A stretch of 64,000 nt of DNA from Gloeophyllum trabeum ATCC 11539 (GCF_000344685.1 NW_006920415.1:657906-721905); one strand, 5' to 3'; counted from the stretch's first letter, positions 22,827 to 34,626 are shown. Made by a program: numbers and translations. The notes: a model not told the origin generated them from the sequence alone.

Positions 22827-24303
22827 CTACCCAACCTTCCCCTTCTCCTCGGCTGGAACGACGGGCTCCACAGCATTGACCGCCTCATACCACTGCATGA
22901 CCGAGCCAATCAGGAATGCCCAGCTGCCCCAGAACGTCGACAGCGCGCTCTGGTACTGCCGCCAGTGTTTCGCGGAGTACCCGAAGATGCCGCAGAGCGT
23001 GAAGCCCATTGCGCCTATGAAATTCCAGACTGTATCATGGGAGGAACGTCAGTGGGCCAAGCGTACGAAATGGGGGGCCCAGCACGCACATCCGATTTGC
23101 CAGCCCAGGTCACTGACGTTGGGGCGATACCACCTGGTCTGCGTTTCTAACATGTAAAGCACGCTGCAAAGAGAGTTGATCGATACATGAAATCATGAAT
23201 GAAGACTAGGGAGTCTGTCACGCACGAGCTGATAATAAAGCCGCTGCCGCCGACAACCTGCGGGGTCCAAAACACGCCATTCAGCAACGGTGTGCTACTC
23301 ACTATCGCGTCCTGGATCTCGGGTAGCGCTGTGAATCTGTATTATCACCACCCATAAGTGTACCGACATGACGAAAAGCACCACGACAGCCTACCCGCTG
23401 ATCCAGAAGATGGTCGCGGCGCACAGCTGCGCAAAGCCCGCGAGAAACCCCAGTTCGCGCCAGTATTTCGAGTCAGTCGTCCACCATATCCACTTCCTCT
23501 GCCCCGGAGGGGCTGGCAGCGTCGTGGACGATCCGTCTCTGCTGCCTTGCTCTAGTTCAGCGCAGTCGTTATACGTTCCGGTATTCTCGACATGCAGCGG
23601 GTGGTGTTGCAGCAGTCGTTCGATCCCCCAGCCGAAGTACACTGTGTTAGACCTGCGTCGAGAATCAAATCAGTATGGAATAATAGTCCTCTTGCGCGAG
23701 GATAGCACTCACCTGTTCCACGCTTCCCATATCAGTAAGACTGACGCCATGGTGAATATTGTCGCGCCTACCCAGGCGGTCCATCCCCCGGATACAGGGT
23801 TAGGTTCGATCGTGGTGTAGAGGTAGGGTAGGTAGACGACGAAGCCGTTCACACACCACACGACGCTTCCGAGGGTGAAGAGCTGACGTTCTTCAGGCGT
23901 CAGGAGATGATCAGTCGGCATGCCTATGCTCACGCACAACTGCTATCCACCTAACGTAATATAACTTCAAATTTGGTCATTGGATCACCTTATGCAGAAC
24001 GACGCACCAGCTGATATTCCAGTATTCCAGGACCAGCATCCTACCGAGCTTCCTCCATCCCATTCTCCTCCTATCAGGTTTCGAGCTCTTAGGTGCGTAT
24101 TGCTGGTGCCTCCCTTTGCGATGATCCCTCGCGCGCCACTTATAATGCTGATTTTCTTTCCCTGGTGTCCTAGTATCGACGAGTCTTGCGTGCGTCGCCT
24201 TCAAGAACGGCAGCGCGCTGCGTTCAGATGCTGGTACAAGCTTCACGGCTGGGTGAAGGTCGTGAGGGAACTCAGCCGCCCGTTCTGTCTTGCTGCTCGT
24301 CAT
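22827..24303 (-). CDS. Multi-pass membrane protein with YrhK-like C-terminal segment
   Basis: Exons 23989-24303, 23713-23882, 23395-23652, 23226-23336, 23090-23163 and 22827-23029 give 376 aa, all phases consistent. A basic cytoplasmic N-terminus is followed by about six TM segments: SVVWCVNGFVVYLPYL, WVGATIFTMASVLLIW, FLAGFAQLCAATIFWISG, VVGGSGFIISSVLYML, NFIGAMGFTLCGIFGY and STFWGSWAFLIGSVMQWYEA. The last resembles the paired-helix YrhK domain (FWGS...LIGS..Q.YE). A hydrophilic loop rich in Glu and Ser separates TM2 and TM3. Function unknown; similar proteins are common in basidiomycetes as I remember. The 106-bp first intron is longer than its neighbours but has a good CTGAC branch site. 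Confidence 0.8.
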
Positions 24304-24660
24304 GGCGGTCGCAAGGGAGTATCAAAGATGGCGGACAAGAATACACCTTCAGCTACGATATCCATGTCGATGATGTCTGCCAGGAACAAACTCGTGCGGC
24401 TGGGAGGTTGTGCTATTTTTAGCAGCTGGAGAGGTGGCGGTGCGATCAACCTTGTAATGGCCTCGCTCGGTGCCGGCAGTCTTTGGTCCTTGTTTAGTCC
24501 TCTATCACAATAAAGTAAGACAGAAGCCCAGCGCGGATGTAGTGTGGCAGCAGTGTGGCGTTCTTTTTGTGAAATGAAGAAGACATGATACTCCCTGCCT
24601 GATTCAGAGACCGGGTATAAGAGCGGCTCTGAAGCACTTTGCACCCAATTCTTGAAAACC

Positions 24661-26040
24661 ATGGCCACGATTGATTCACCGGCCGCGGAACGAGCGAAAG
24701 CAGACGGTAATGGATGTTCAAGATAGTACTTTTTATTCAGTCCGTAATCTTCCTGCAAGACATCGGCGAGCTGACTCATTCTCTTGCTCAGCGCGCAAGA
24801 GCGGCACGAAGAGGTCGACATATAATATTTACATGGAGAATTGTCATATGATACTGACCTCGAATCTATAGGCAGAGAAGATCGATCCGAAATGTCCCAT
24901 ATACCCATTCAACTTAGCCTGGGCATTGTACGAGCAGGGCAAATACAAGGAGTGCCTCGCTGCGATCGCTCGATCTTGGGCTCTCATCTACGATACGACC
25001 AAGAACGAGGTCCGGCCTCAAAACCTGGATATGTGTCTCCGACTCCGTGCGAGATACGCGAAAGCTCCATGCCAGGGTGTCACGAATGGCAGCATCTCTC
25101 GGGACCAGGTTGATGGAACGTCGTCGCGCAGCTGAAGGGGCTGGCGAAGAGACACCCAGACTCGCTAGCCGCGACTAACTGCAGGCAATATGATGTCATT
25201 TACCAGCAACTGCGAGAGGATCCGACCCTGCCAAGACCGCGGAAGGTTCATGGATTTGCCCATCTTCAAGAAATGCCCGTAAGCCAGCCTTCTGGGGTGC
25301 CGGCTATGTTGGAACATTGGATCTGATTTTCCATCTCAGCGATCCCACTCTGGAATATTACAAGGTCAGACCACCACCTCTGCATCTCATCAACTTTGGT
25401 CACTACCTACAGATCGGCAATGATTCTATAAGTCCCTCCTTGAAGGATGGGACAAGCACTCAAATGGGCGCATTGATCTCCAACCGAAACCCTCTCTGTC
25501 CTTCTTATTCGGGGGCGTCGGCGACGGTAGGTATTGCCAAGAGGCCCGTCCTTGCGAGCAACTCTAATGCCTATGACAGCTCGCCATGCGTATGGGACCT
25601 TCATCGACATCCATCGCCAATTCAGGAAGTTAGATCCTTCCAAGAAGGCGGATGTGCGCATTCATCTGACACTTTTGGACATACACCCTGCGGTACTCGC
25701 GAGGGGCCTGTTAATCCTGAGCTTGCCTCACAAATTGACCGATGAGGGTCTGCACAAGACTGAAAGGCTGGAGATCCGAGCCACGGTCTTCCATGCCTTC
25801 TGCGGATATGTCATGCCAGGGCCTTGTCATGACATGTAGGTGGGCCTCTGTCCGCGTGCCATCACAGAGCTCTGAGGCTGCTGCGCGATTAGACTCTTAC
25901 AGGCCGTCAACGAGCCCATCAGGAGCCTCCAACAAGACCTCCAGGCTCTCCCAGCTTACATACACATCGTACAATCGAGCCTCTCGCCCAACCTAGGTGC
26001 TACCGCCAATGTCGATTCAAAATTTCAACCCCAGAATCTT
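24661..26040 (+). pseudogene. 5' half of a DUF4470-type gene (TPR-like N-terminus), frameshifted
   Basis: Start MATIDSPAAERAKAD at 24661. After an intron comes a TPR-like stretch (AEKIDPKCPIYPFNLAWALY, EQGKYKECLAAIARSWAL). Then QLKGLAKRHPDSLAATN, MDLPIFKKCP, DPTLEYYK and LLEGWDKHSNGRIDL, followed by the DUF4470-type core LSFLFGGVGDARHAYGTFI and RIHLTLLDIHPAVLARGLLI. Three reading-frame breaks are needed to read this through: near 25115 (before QLKGL), near 25250 (before MDLPIF) and near 25425 (before LLEGWD). The similarity stops near SLQQDLQALPAYIHIVQ at about 25970. The missing C-terminal half matches the fragment at 17.8-20.9 kb on the other strand. Confidence 0.7.
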
Positions 26041-26056
26041 CGTTTCCCTACGTGTA

Positions 26057-27244
26057 TCACCCGTCATAACAAGTCAATAGCCCAAACAATTTGTCCCGCA
26101 CGAACGCCTGCGTCCCCGCATCCACGTCCGCCTTCGTGTTCGCGTCAAACACGCTCACGCTCGCATAACACCCCTCACCCCTCACCACACCTGTCTCCTG
26201 CGGTAGGTGCACGCTCCCGCACTGAAATACGTCCGTCGCATCCGCGTCCTCCGTGATCCTGGTCAGCACGAACTTGTAGTCGTCGACACTGGTGCAGTTG
26301 GTGATCGACGGGTAGTTCACGTTAACGGAGATCCCAGTTGGGAGGATGGTGCCGGGCAGCGCGAGAAGGGCGCGCGTGAATTTGACTGTGAGCTGGGAGT
26401 ATATTTCGGCCGCCTGGGTGTATTGTGAGGTTGGCTCTGACTCGAGGGTCGTGTAGGATATTTGCTGGAGAGTGTCGCCGGAGAAGGCTACCGAGGGAAT
26501 GCCTTCCTTGGCTGCCTCACATGCTGCGCCGCTGATAGAAGTTACGAATGTGAAGATAGGTATACGCCGTGCAAAGGGAAACTGGCTCACACTGTGCCCG
26601 AGCCGGTCACGGCAGATCCAAGGTTATCTGGAGAATTTGATTAGCTTGACTTTTACCACGGGGGCCAACTGGGCTCACTTCCAACATTGGGGCCGCTGAC
26701 GACAAATTCGGGCTTCGCCCCGAAGAACTTAGGTGCTAGCGTCTGGATGCCATAGCGGATTGAGTCGACGCTGCGAATATGCTAAGGAGAGAACATGGTA
26801 GAGTACAGGGTCAGTCTTACGGGTACGCATTGACGTAGTTCAATCGCGCTAATCGAGGTATAGATTGAAAGCATATGAATTGAAGACTGATTAGACGCAC
26901 GGTCACTAGCGTTAAATCCTTCCGGAGGTGAACCGACCGCGCAAGTATCGTACTCGCACGTAATGTTCAGCACCGTCGGAGCAGCCGTCGTTGAACCGGT
27001 CCCAGACTCGTTCTGGGAGGGGCAAGAAAGCACGACCTACGAAACATTTCGATCGTCAGATCTAAAGCGAAGTAACGCGTCGAATCACATCGTATCCTGC
27101 GGCCTTGAGAGCTTCATTTTGCGCGCGGATCATGGCTACAGCCCAGCCATCGTCGTTGGTGAGCACGACGTTGTAGAAGGGCCACCTCGCATTCGTAGAC
27201 ACCGCGAACGCAGCTAGACAGCTGGCGAGAGTGGAGAACCGCAT
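26057..27244 (-). CDS. Secreted SurE-family phosphatase/nucleotidase, copy 1
   Basis: Exons 27089-27244, 26901-27036, 26821-26848, 26679-26770, 26591-26627 and 26057-26531 give 307 aa. An N-terminal signal peptide (MRFSTLASCLAAFAVSTNA) leads to the SurE metal-binding motif VVLTNDDGWAVAMIRAQ. The second motif VVSGPNVGNN and GAACEAAKEGIPSVAFSG follow. SurE enzymes are metal-dependent acid phosphatases of nucleotides and other phosphomonoesters; the two Asp of NDDG and the Asn of SGPN are present. Fungal secreted members are distinct from bacterial cytosolic SurE. It ends LLTCYDG. The paralogue at 32.6-33.8 kb has the same intron positions. Confidence 0.9.
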
Positions 27245-28030
27245 CGCAGTCGCCTACCTTGCAGGGCCTGGTGAATGCCTTTTATGAGCTTCTGTTCGGA
27301 TATAAATGTCCAGAGGTTACATTGTGCTCCACCACTTCTGGGACGCACGTTCGCGAATCTAACTAGGCAAGCCTGAGGGTCCTTGCTTCCATTGTGTATA
27401 GTTTGAGGATGGCGGCCCGGGGTGGGTCCCAACTTGAAGGGGAATCCTTGTGGCGCCCAAGTCCTTATAAATACTCCCCGTGGGGGCTTCTTGGGCCTAC
27501 CCTGGGACATGATAAGGGCACACTGTTGGAACTTACATAGATTCTCGACTCTGTAGCCACATCCGCAAACATGTACAACAAATATTGCGCCTGCATATGC
27601 GTGTATCAATTCGTTCGTTCAATCTTCGTCTGATTCTCTGCGCTGCTGCGACAATACACTGTGCCTTCAGCATGTACAAGATTTGCATACCAGAGCCTAG
27701 CCGTTGTAGCAAGGACAGCCTGTACGTCAAGCTTAGCCGTCACGGCGGGGAATGCTCCCGGCGTCACGCCTCTGGCAAGAGGTAGTACTCGCAGTCCGCA
27801 GGGAATTATTATTGGAGAGCGGTGACTGCTTTGTCCGGTAGCGCTAGAGTTGTTCCTCTGTGACGTGTAAAGAGAAATTTCATAAGACATTACCGCTGAG
27901 GGGAGTCAACAAGGAGGTGACAGTCCATGTCTCTGCACATGTGACATGCATACACTAGTACCAGGGATTGAACCAAGCGATGTGCCAATATCCAGCCAGG
28001 CACATTAATATTCCCACATCTTACTGACAC
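27245..28030. other. Intergenic region, promoter of SurE copy 1
   Basis: Contains a possible TATA-like TATAAATG at 27301-27308, 57-64 bp upstream of the SurE ATG on the minus strand's side. No other gene-like content. Confidence 0.4.
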
Positions 28031-30335
28031 TTAGTCTTTTGACGCAAGTGAAACGATAAGGTGCAACTCCGCTCCCTTATGTTCTTCTCCATCTACAAGG
28101 GGGGACGTCAAATTGTCTCCCCACTGGCGGACCCGCTGCTTGGGATGCTGAGGTCGAAGATCGAAACGGTCAATTAGTTCTACGATGAAGCTTTGCATCT
28201 TCACCATGCTTTTTCGAAAATTAGCAGACTTCGACTATCTAGCATATTTGAATACATGACTCACGCAAATCGCCAGCCAAGGCACGCCCTGGATCCGCTT
28301 GAGAAAGACAACCTACATGGAAACGAACTTCAGTGTCTTCACACAAGACGGGAAAATGGCCTACAAATTTCCAACCACTCCGACGGAACCGCTTTGTTTG
28401 GTCGCCGCTCCCCCTTCCAACCATCTGTCAGGGTTAAAGACATCTCCATCCTCACCCCATATAGATTTGTCCCTGTAAATGCACGAAGTGAGCGATACGC
28501 CGCTGCTCATAGAGATCGCCCACCGATTATAACTGCCAATCGCCACGATTATCTCCGCGCCTGCTGGAACATGAATCTCCCGAACAGTTTGTCCATCCAC
28601 AGTCTCGATATCCCTGGACAACGGTAATACAGTATCTTTACTCGCAACACGAGATGTCTGAAATACTATAGGATATAAGCGCAAAGTTTCCTATTGAATG
28701 AGGAGCCCGTCAGTCCGACCAAACAAAGCAGACTCCGGAATTCAGTCATAGTAACGCACCTTGAGAAATGCTTGGAGGAACACCATGTTCTCAATGTCGT
28801 TCAGCTGCAATTGATGTTCGCCGCGCGCACGGCCAGCAGACTGTGCCTGCCTTATCTCGTCGCGTATCCGGCTTTGCGCATCCACGTGACTCGCGAGCAG
28901 CCAAAGGACCCACGTCAACGTGCTGGCGGTGGTATCATGTCCAGCCACGAATATGGTACTGGAACCCTGGTTAAATACAACAGCAAAGGTGTCATACATA
29001 TCAGACGTACCTCATTTGCGCCAAAATTTCTTCCTCAGTCATACGGCGTTCAGGCTGCATTGACTCGTTCGCTTTGACTGTGAGCAACACACAGTCGCCA
29101 TAAGGAATGCGGCCCTAAGGGATCGGGCTGAAGCCTCACCGAGCAAACTGAAAACATCTCGCTTGCCTTTGCCCACTCGGAGTTCTTCCATCTTCTGCGA
29201 CAGTAGTTCACGGGCTACTCTATCCGCTCGCTTCTTATGCTCTTGCAGAATGACGACCTGCTTGAGCGGCAGGATATTGAAGACAGGCGAGATAAGCGAG
29301 GCAGGGATGAAGTCTAGGACGGCATTCACTAGCCGTCTACTCGCTGGAGTGGATTCGGCACTGCGAGCGTCATTAGACACTCTGAATCTGGTACTGCCTT
29401 TCACTCACTTAAAGTTCTTATAGACCTCCCCGAGCTCATTTTCTTGGTTGTCCATCAATCCTAACCGCATCTCAAAGGCAGCTAGTGAAGTCACTCAGTG
29501 GTCGGCGACAACGACGGCCAGCATTATTAACTCACCCTCGCTAATGGCATCTAGCGTAGCACGACTCAACCAATCGTGGACGTCGATGACCGCACCATCG
29601 TTATCCGAACAGTCTTCGATGATTTCTTGCCATTTATTACCCAGCTGCAATTGAGTCCTTGGCATAACGCCTCGTGCAGTATCTGAAGTTAAGCATACGT
29701 ACCGTCTCGCCCACAGATCTGAACACCGGGAAAAGTGCCCTCGCTTCAGCGTAACCGAAGGCAGGCAACATGACCTTTCTGTGTCTTTTATGGGTATCTC
29801 CTGATGAATGGACATTCATCAGAAGGCCTCCTTGTGACGAGTGCGACGAGTGCCAAGCACTCACCTTCCGACCATATAATATCTGGTCCTACAATGGTTT
29901 TTATGAAAGCTCTCAGCCATCCTGGCTTGGGGAAGTCATAGGCTGCGGTATTGAGAACATACTGAAGCGCCTTGGGGTCATAGATAACTAATTTATCATT
30001 CTAGGCGAGGAGACCAGTAAGTGAAAGCCTACATGATACTGCGACAATGGTACTTACACCCATCAAGCTCCTGAATCGGAACACTGGACCGAATTCTTGA
30101 GCCCATTTCGACATGACTTCGACATTGTTTTGCCGCATGGTCTGCCGCACATTGCCTTCACCCCCGTAAGCAATAAATTGAAGGTTCTGGAGAGATTCAG
30201 GTGATGATGCACACCGAAGAAGAATTCAGGCTTCGGGCCTCGTATGAGCGAAACCGATGAGCGCCGACGGAACCATCGGGGGATTACAGTATATAGAAAT
30301 GTCAAGGCGAACAGACAATACAGTGATGCTACCAT
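28031..30335 (-). CDS. Cytochrome P450 monooxygenase
   Basis: Thirteen exons: 30213-30335, 30058-30186, 29865-30000, 29703-29800, 29536-29644, 29409-29481, 29140-29360, 29011-29077, 28760-28958, 28524-28690, 28365-28472, 28265-28312 and 28031-28208; about 551 aa. An N-terminal membrane anchor (SLYCLFALTFLYTVIP) is followed by RRR and a Pro-containing hinge. HKRHRKVMLPAF is the C-helix, FVAGHDTTASTLTW the I-helix oxygen-activation motif, ETLRLYP the ExxR, FNPDRWLEG the PERF-like region. FSSGSRACLGWRFA is the heme loop with the Cys ligand. All key residues are present. Substrate unknown. The odd point is exon 1-2: the frame requires removal of only 26 nt (30187-30212) or a 1-nt indel. It sits between two SurE paralogues with no pathway partners visible. 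Confidence 0.85.
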
Positions 30336-32628
30336 GGTAGGGCCAACGTCACAAGTGGTTGCTGAAAGCAGTGTTTTCTATGCCGACAGGTTGTCCCAGT
30401 ATTTGAGGACAGGCCACCTGCTTCCGCAGAAGATAGTGCAGCTAGGTAGAGACTTGATGCGGCAAGGATCGCAAAGCCCCAGTTCGTATTGGAGCGCCAC
30501 ATCCAGGCTTTACATCCTATCTCATGATGCGGAGATCGACAGGTTCCCTGCGGGCTATTATTGTCATTGAACAACGTACGTATAGACAACGTGCCTGCTG
30601 ACTAGGGCCCATCAGTCTGAGAAGCCTGATCTATTGAGGATGTGAGAAAGAGCCCAACTTGAAGGAGGGGGATATGTCGCCTGCTTATCCCCTCGGCTAC
30701 ATGGCATCGAGACAGAGCGGATGGTCGGAGGATGGTCGGATGTACAGATATCATGGTAGCTAGGGCAGAAAGCGCGGTAGGTGCGGCGATGAATGGCCCA
30801 TTGATAGTAAAACCTATCTATAGCGTGAATCGATTCCCAGGCCCTGCTCGTATTGCAATCGGGAGATGGTGACAGCTAACTGCAAATAGCGCAAGTCAAG
30901 GTTTTTTACTTACAAATGCTGCTCCAAAATCATATAACACCGAACAACCAGGAATAGCAAGTGCGGGCACAAAGGGCAGCGAACTGCTGTTTTGAGAGCG
31001 TTAGCGCCCTTCAAGTTCTCGGAGCGGCAGGATGTGGGAGGACCGCCCTTGCGGCCTTTGCCAGGTGCTCCATACTAAGAGATTCGGCCTTCCGCTACCC
31101 TTTGGCAGTTAGCTGGAATGCACTGGTCGCCGCATAACCACCGCTGAGTTAACGTAAGAAAGCGATAAGACCTGTACTGGATACCAACCAGCGATTCTGG
31201 GATCCATTCCGGTCCACAGCGCTTGAGCCTCCTCTGTTAGCTCGTTCTCTTCACAAACGCCACTCACATGTACAGCTTGTGGCACTCTAGGGGCAGGAGG
31301 AGCATCAACTGACAAGAGTTCAAAAGTCTAAGGGCGATCGCCGCGCTAGAAAAGAACAGGAAGGTACCCGCGAACCCCCCATTTACCGAATCGCTGGAAT
31401 GTGTGCATCGAACAGTTAACGTTACCAGTTTTGGCAGTCGACCAGGCGCGGGGTCTGAAAAGCCGGCCGTTTGAAATAGCGCGAAATGGCCACATCTTAC
31501 ATGTACCACTGGGAAACCCCGTATCGAGTCTTCTCCACGTTCACTGTTTGGCAACTGGGTGTCCTTCAAATCGCCACTAACCTTCGTCTTCACGGGTTTG
31601 CTTGTACAGCGAGAACAGGAAATTTTGTGCACATCCTTCTGGAGTCTACCGCACCTTCACAACGGACGGCCGACGACGGAAGTCGAAATTCGAAACCCCA
31701 TCCATATTCGCTGCTACATATGTAGACTTGTGAATGGCGTCTCCGCTTAATTCGACCGAGTAGGCAAGCAATTGGATCTTCAAGCTTCATTCGCTGCATC
31801 CAGATTCCGTGCTTCCCTCACGTCCGCGTAGAGACCTTGCGCTATCCACGAAGATTCCCCTGGGAGCTTGCTCGAAGTTGAGCTATGACGAGTAATACGG
31901 TGTAGCGGCATTCGAGGCGATAGGGGATTTGCGGAGCTCCACGACGTCGACTCCCGCGTTCTTCACCATGTACGCATTCAGGACTTGGCTCTTTTCCAAG
32001 GCAGTACATCGAGGTCCGAATGCACGAAGGCGACTATATGGTTTATAAGAGCGCCCCCTGACCCAATACCATGAAGCGTCTCCCAATTTCTGTTCCATTC
32101 TCGCCTGTCCTGGTTCACCTACACCCAGAGATCGCACCGATAGCAAATCCGCAGTGTGGAATGACTAGACGCAGCTGTGGACTGCGTTCCAAGCGAACGT
32201 AAAAGACGTCGCTCGCCATTTTCGAGCCGGACGTTTTGGTAGCGGATCGGGACATAATTACGATCGCTGTTCTTCTGCGGCGAAGCCTACATATGAGTAA
32301 CCACCTGTTACTGGGCTTGGACATATCTATCTTCTCTTCTTTCAAGTCCCCTCAAAGTGCGGCGTCATAGAAGCTTGTAATGTCGCGAGTACGTCTCCAA
32401 GTATTATCTTGAGTACTAACATGCCACCGCGCACCTCGATGACCAGTGGTTAACACTCAAGTTTCCAGGAACCAGACGTTGGCAAATCCGAGCACGGCGT
32501 TTGGACATGGTGTACGGTCCTTGGCTTTGGGGGCATATGTAAGGTCTCTCGTCCATCTTCAGACTCTGAGAGACCTCCCATGGTCTATGCACTCTCGAAC
32601 TAGATATACCGCCGCCTTGACGACACTT
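30336..32628. other. 2.3-kb region without a recognisable gene
   Basis: Both strands have only short ORFs with no familiar motif. The longest (31264-31632 minus, 31883-32146 minus, 32446-33147 plus) look like chance or antisense frames. I found no inverted-repeat ends. It may hold decayed transposon sequence or long UTRs. Confidence 0.4.
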
Positions 32629-33841
32629 CTACGAATCATAACAAGTCAAGAAATCCCCGAATCGGTTCAGCACAACCCCCTGCGTCGCCGCATCCACATC
32701 TGCCTTCGTACTCGCATTATACACGCTGACACTAACATAGCACCCATTGCCCACCACGTCCCCCTCCGCCGGGAGATGGTCCGTCCCGCACGTCTCCACA
32801 TCCGTCGCGCTCGCATCCGCCAGGATCCTCGTCAAGACGAACTGGTAGTCCGCAGCGGCCGCGCACTCCGCGAGCGATGGGTAGTTCACGTTGAGCACGA
32901 TGCCCGGGGGCAGGTACGGCGGCGGCGGCGCGAGCAGCGCGGAGAGGAAGCGCACGGTGGCGGAGGCGTAGAGGCGCGCGGCGATGCTGTCGGTGGAGTT
33001 GGGGGAGGTGGTGAGGGTGGTGTAGGAGACTTGGGCGAGGTCGGAGCCCGAGCCGGAGAAGGAGACGGAGGGGACGCCTTCGAGCGCGGCTTCGCACGCT
33101 GCGCCGCTGGAGGGTGGTCAAGCGGATGCGACGATCAACATATCTAGTGCACTTACACTGTCCCTGAGATTTGGACGGTATTGCCTAGATTGTCTGCGGG
33201 TAGATGGTGAGGGTTCAGCGATACTTGTGCGATATCTGCTGGGTTACTCACTTCCGACGTTAGGTCCGCTCACGACGAAGTCCGGCTTGCCCCCGAAGAA
33301 CTTGGGGCCGAGGGTCTGAATTCCATACTTCGCTGAATCTGCCCTACATGCGAGAATGGTCCATCAACCCAAGATGCTGCCCGTGAGGAAGTGGGTTATA
33401 CTTACGGGTAAGCGTTGACATAGTTCAGTGTGGCTGTACGCATTCTCATTCAGACGCTACCTCATGAAGGTTCAGAACTCACTTACGATCGCTGGCGTTA
33501 AACCCCTCGGGCGGCGAGCCTGTCGGGCAAGTATCGTACTCGCACGGCTCGGTGAGCGTCGTCGGCGTCGCCGTGGATGATCCCGTGCCGGACTTGTTCT
33601 CTGCAGGGCAAGACAGGACGACCTGTACACCGCGACACTCCGCATTCGATTACTACGCAAGTCGGGAGTCGTAGGTACGCACATTATATCCAGCCTCCTT
33701 GAGCGCGTCGTTCTGCGCACGGATCATCGCGACGGCCCAGCCATCGTCGTTCGTGAGCAGGATGTTCGTGGCGAGGGACCCGCTGAGCAGGTGGGCGGCC
33801 GCAAGGAAGAGCAAGAGCGGGTGTCGCCAAGGGGTGTGCAT
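32629..33841 (-). CDS. Secreted SurE-family phosphatase/nucleotidase, copy 2
   Basis: Exons 33683-33841, 33487-33622, 33406-33433, 33252-33343, 33157-33193 and 32629-33106 give 309 aa. Signal peptide: MHTPWRHPLLLFLAAAHLL. Motifs NILLTNDDGWAVAMIRAQ, CEYDTCPTGSPPEGFNASD, VVSGPNVGNNLG and GAACEAALEGVPSVSFSG match copy 1. Internal exons 2-5 are 136, 28, 92 and 37 nt in both copies, so the genes arose by duplication after the introns were in place. This copy is markedly more G+C-rich in the last exon (AAARLYAS, LLAPPPPYLPPG). Active-site Asp and Asn residues are kept. Ends FLTCYDS. It is on the same strand as copy 1, with the P450 between them. Confidence 0.9.
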
Positions 33842-34478
33842 TCTCACTTACGTCGCAGGATCGGGCGTGCTGCAAGTCAGTATTCGAATGGGCAGCACGC
33901 TTCCGGTTTTATACTGCAGATACTGTACTAGCTCCGGTCCCGAGGGACACGTTCTGCGAAGAGCCGTATGGTCAGATGCGCACGTTCATCAGCATGCCGT
34001 CAGTATTTTATTCGGGAAGGCTAGGGTGCTGGGTACGGCGGTTTTGCCGTGCAGCTGAGCGGTGAGTGCCATGTGATGTGTCTGGGTTTGGTTTCTCCAG
34101 AGCACCCGGGAGGTGAAGAAGCCTCCGTATTATCGATCCGGGCTAGTTGGGCTTGGGACTGCATGAGGTCATACCTGGTAAGGGTTTACTGGATCCGTGG
34201 CAATGGAAGCTATGTGATACTCATTCTGCTTCAGTGTTGGATTTGATGAGAGAGTGAAAAAGAAGATGCATGTCACCATTCCAAAGGGACTGTGGGACGG
34301 ACGATGTTATGCATCCTCGCGTGCCGCCTTGCCGTTTTTTGGGACCCCTTTCCCCCAGTATTTCGGGGCTAGTCCAGCCATTCCAGGGATCCGTAGGACG
34401 TTGACTCACGACCCAGCCCCACTCGCAGCTGTACTTATATCCCGTAAAGCTACCCTTCTCAGGCCTGGATCTATTCCT
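33842..34478. other. Intergenic region
   Basis: Promoter side of SurE copy 2. No gene or repeat recognised before the retrocopy. Confidence 0.45.
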
Positions 34479-34626
34479 GATTCCTAGTCTTTTTTTTTTT
34501 TTTTTTTTTTTTTGGAATCTCTTGTTTATTGTCCGGAGGGAGGTGCCCTAAGCTGGACATTACATGTGTGTGGTAGATAGCTCGCAATAAACAGTCTGAA
34601 TATCAGACAAACAAGATTCCTAGTCT
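34479..34626 (-). mobile_element. Short poly(A) retrocopy with 12-bp target-site duplication
   Basis: GATTCCTAGTCT occurs at 34479-34490 and again at 34615-34626. Between them the minus strand reads about 100 bp of unique sequence ending in AATAAACAAGAGATTCC and then 23 A. AATAAA lies 11 nt before the A-tail, as in a polyadenylated mRNA. This is the structure of a 5'-truncated mRNA or SINE inserted by LINE-type reverse transcription. The unique part includes a GTCTGATATTCAGAC hairpin near its 5' end. Confidence 0.75.

Noticed and set aside
32446..33147. Long plus-strand ORF (233 codons) rich in Arg and Gly
   Set aside because: It is the antisense of the SurE copy 2 last exon; the G+C-rich codons leave the opposite frame open by chance.
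26057..33841. Biosynthetic gene cluster (P450, SurE phosphatases, FMN dehydrogenase, SDR)
   Set aside because: No backbone enzyme (PKS, NRPS, terpene synthase) and no cluster regulator or transporter nearby; co-location alone is weak.
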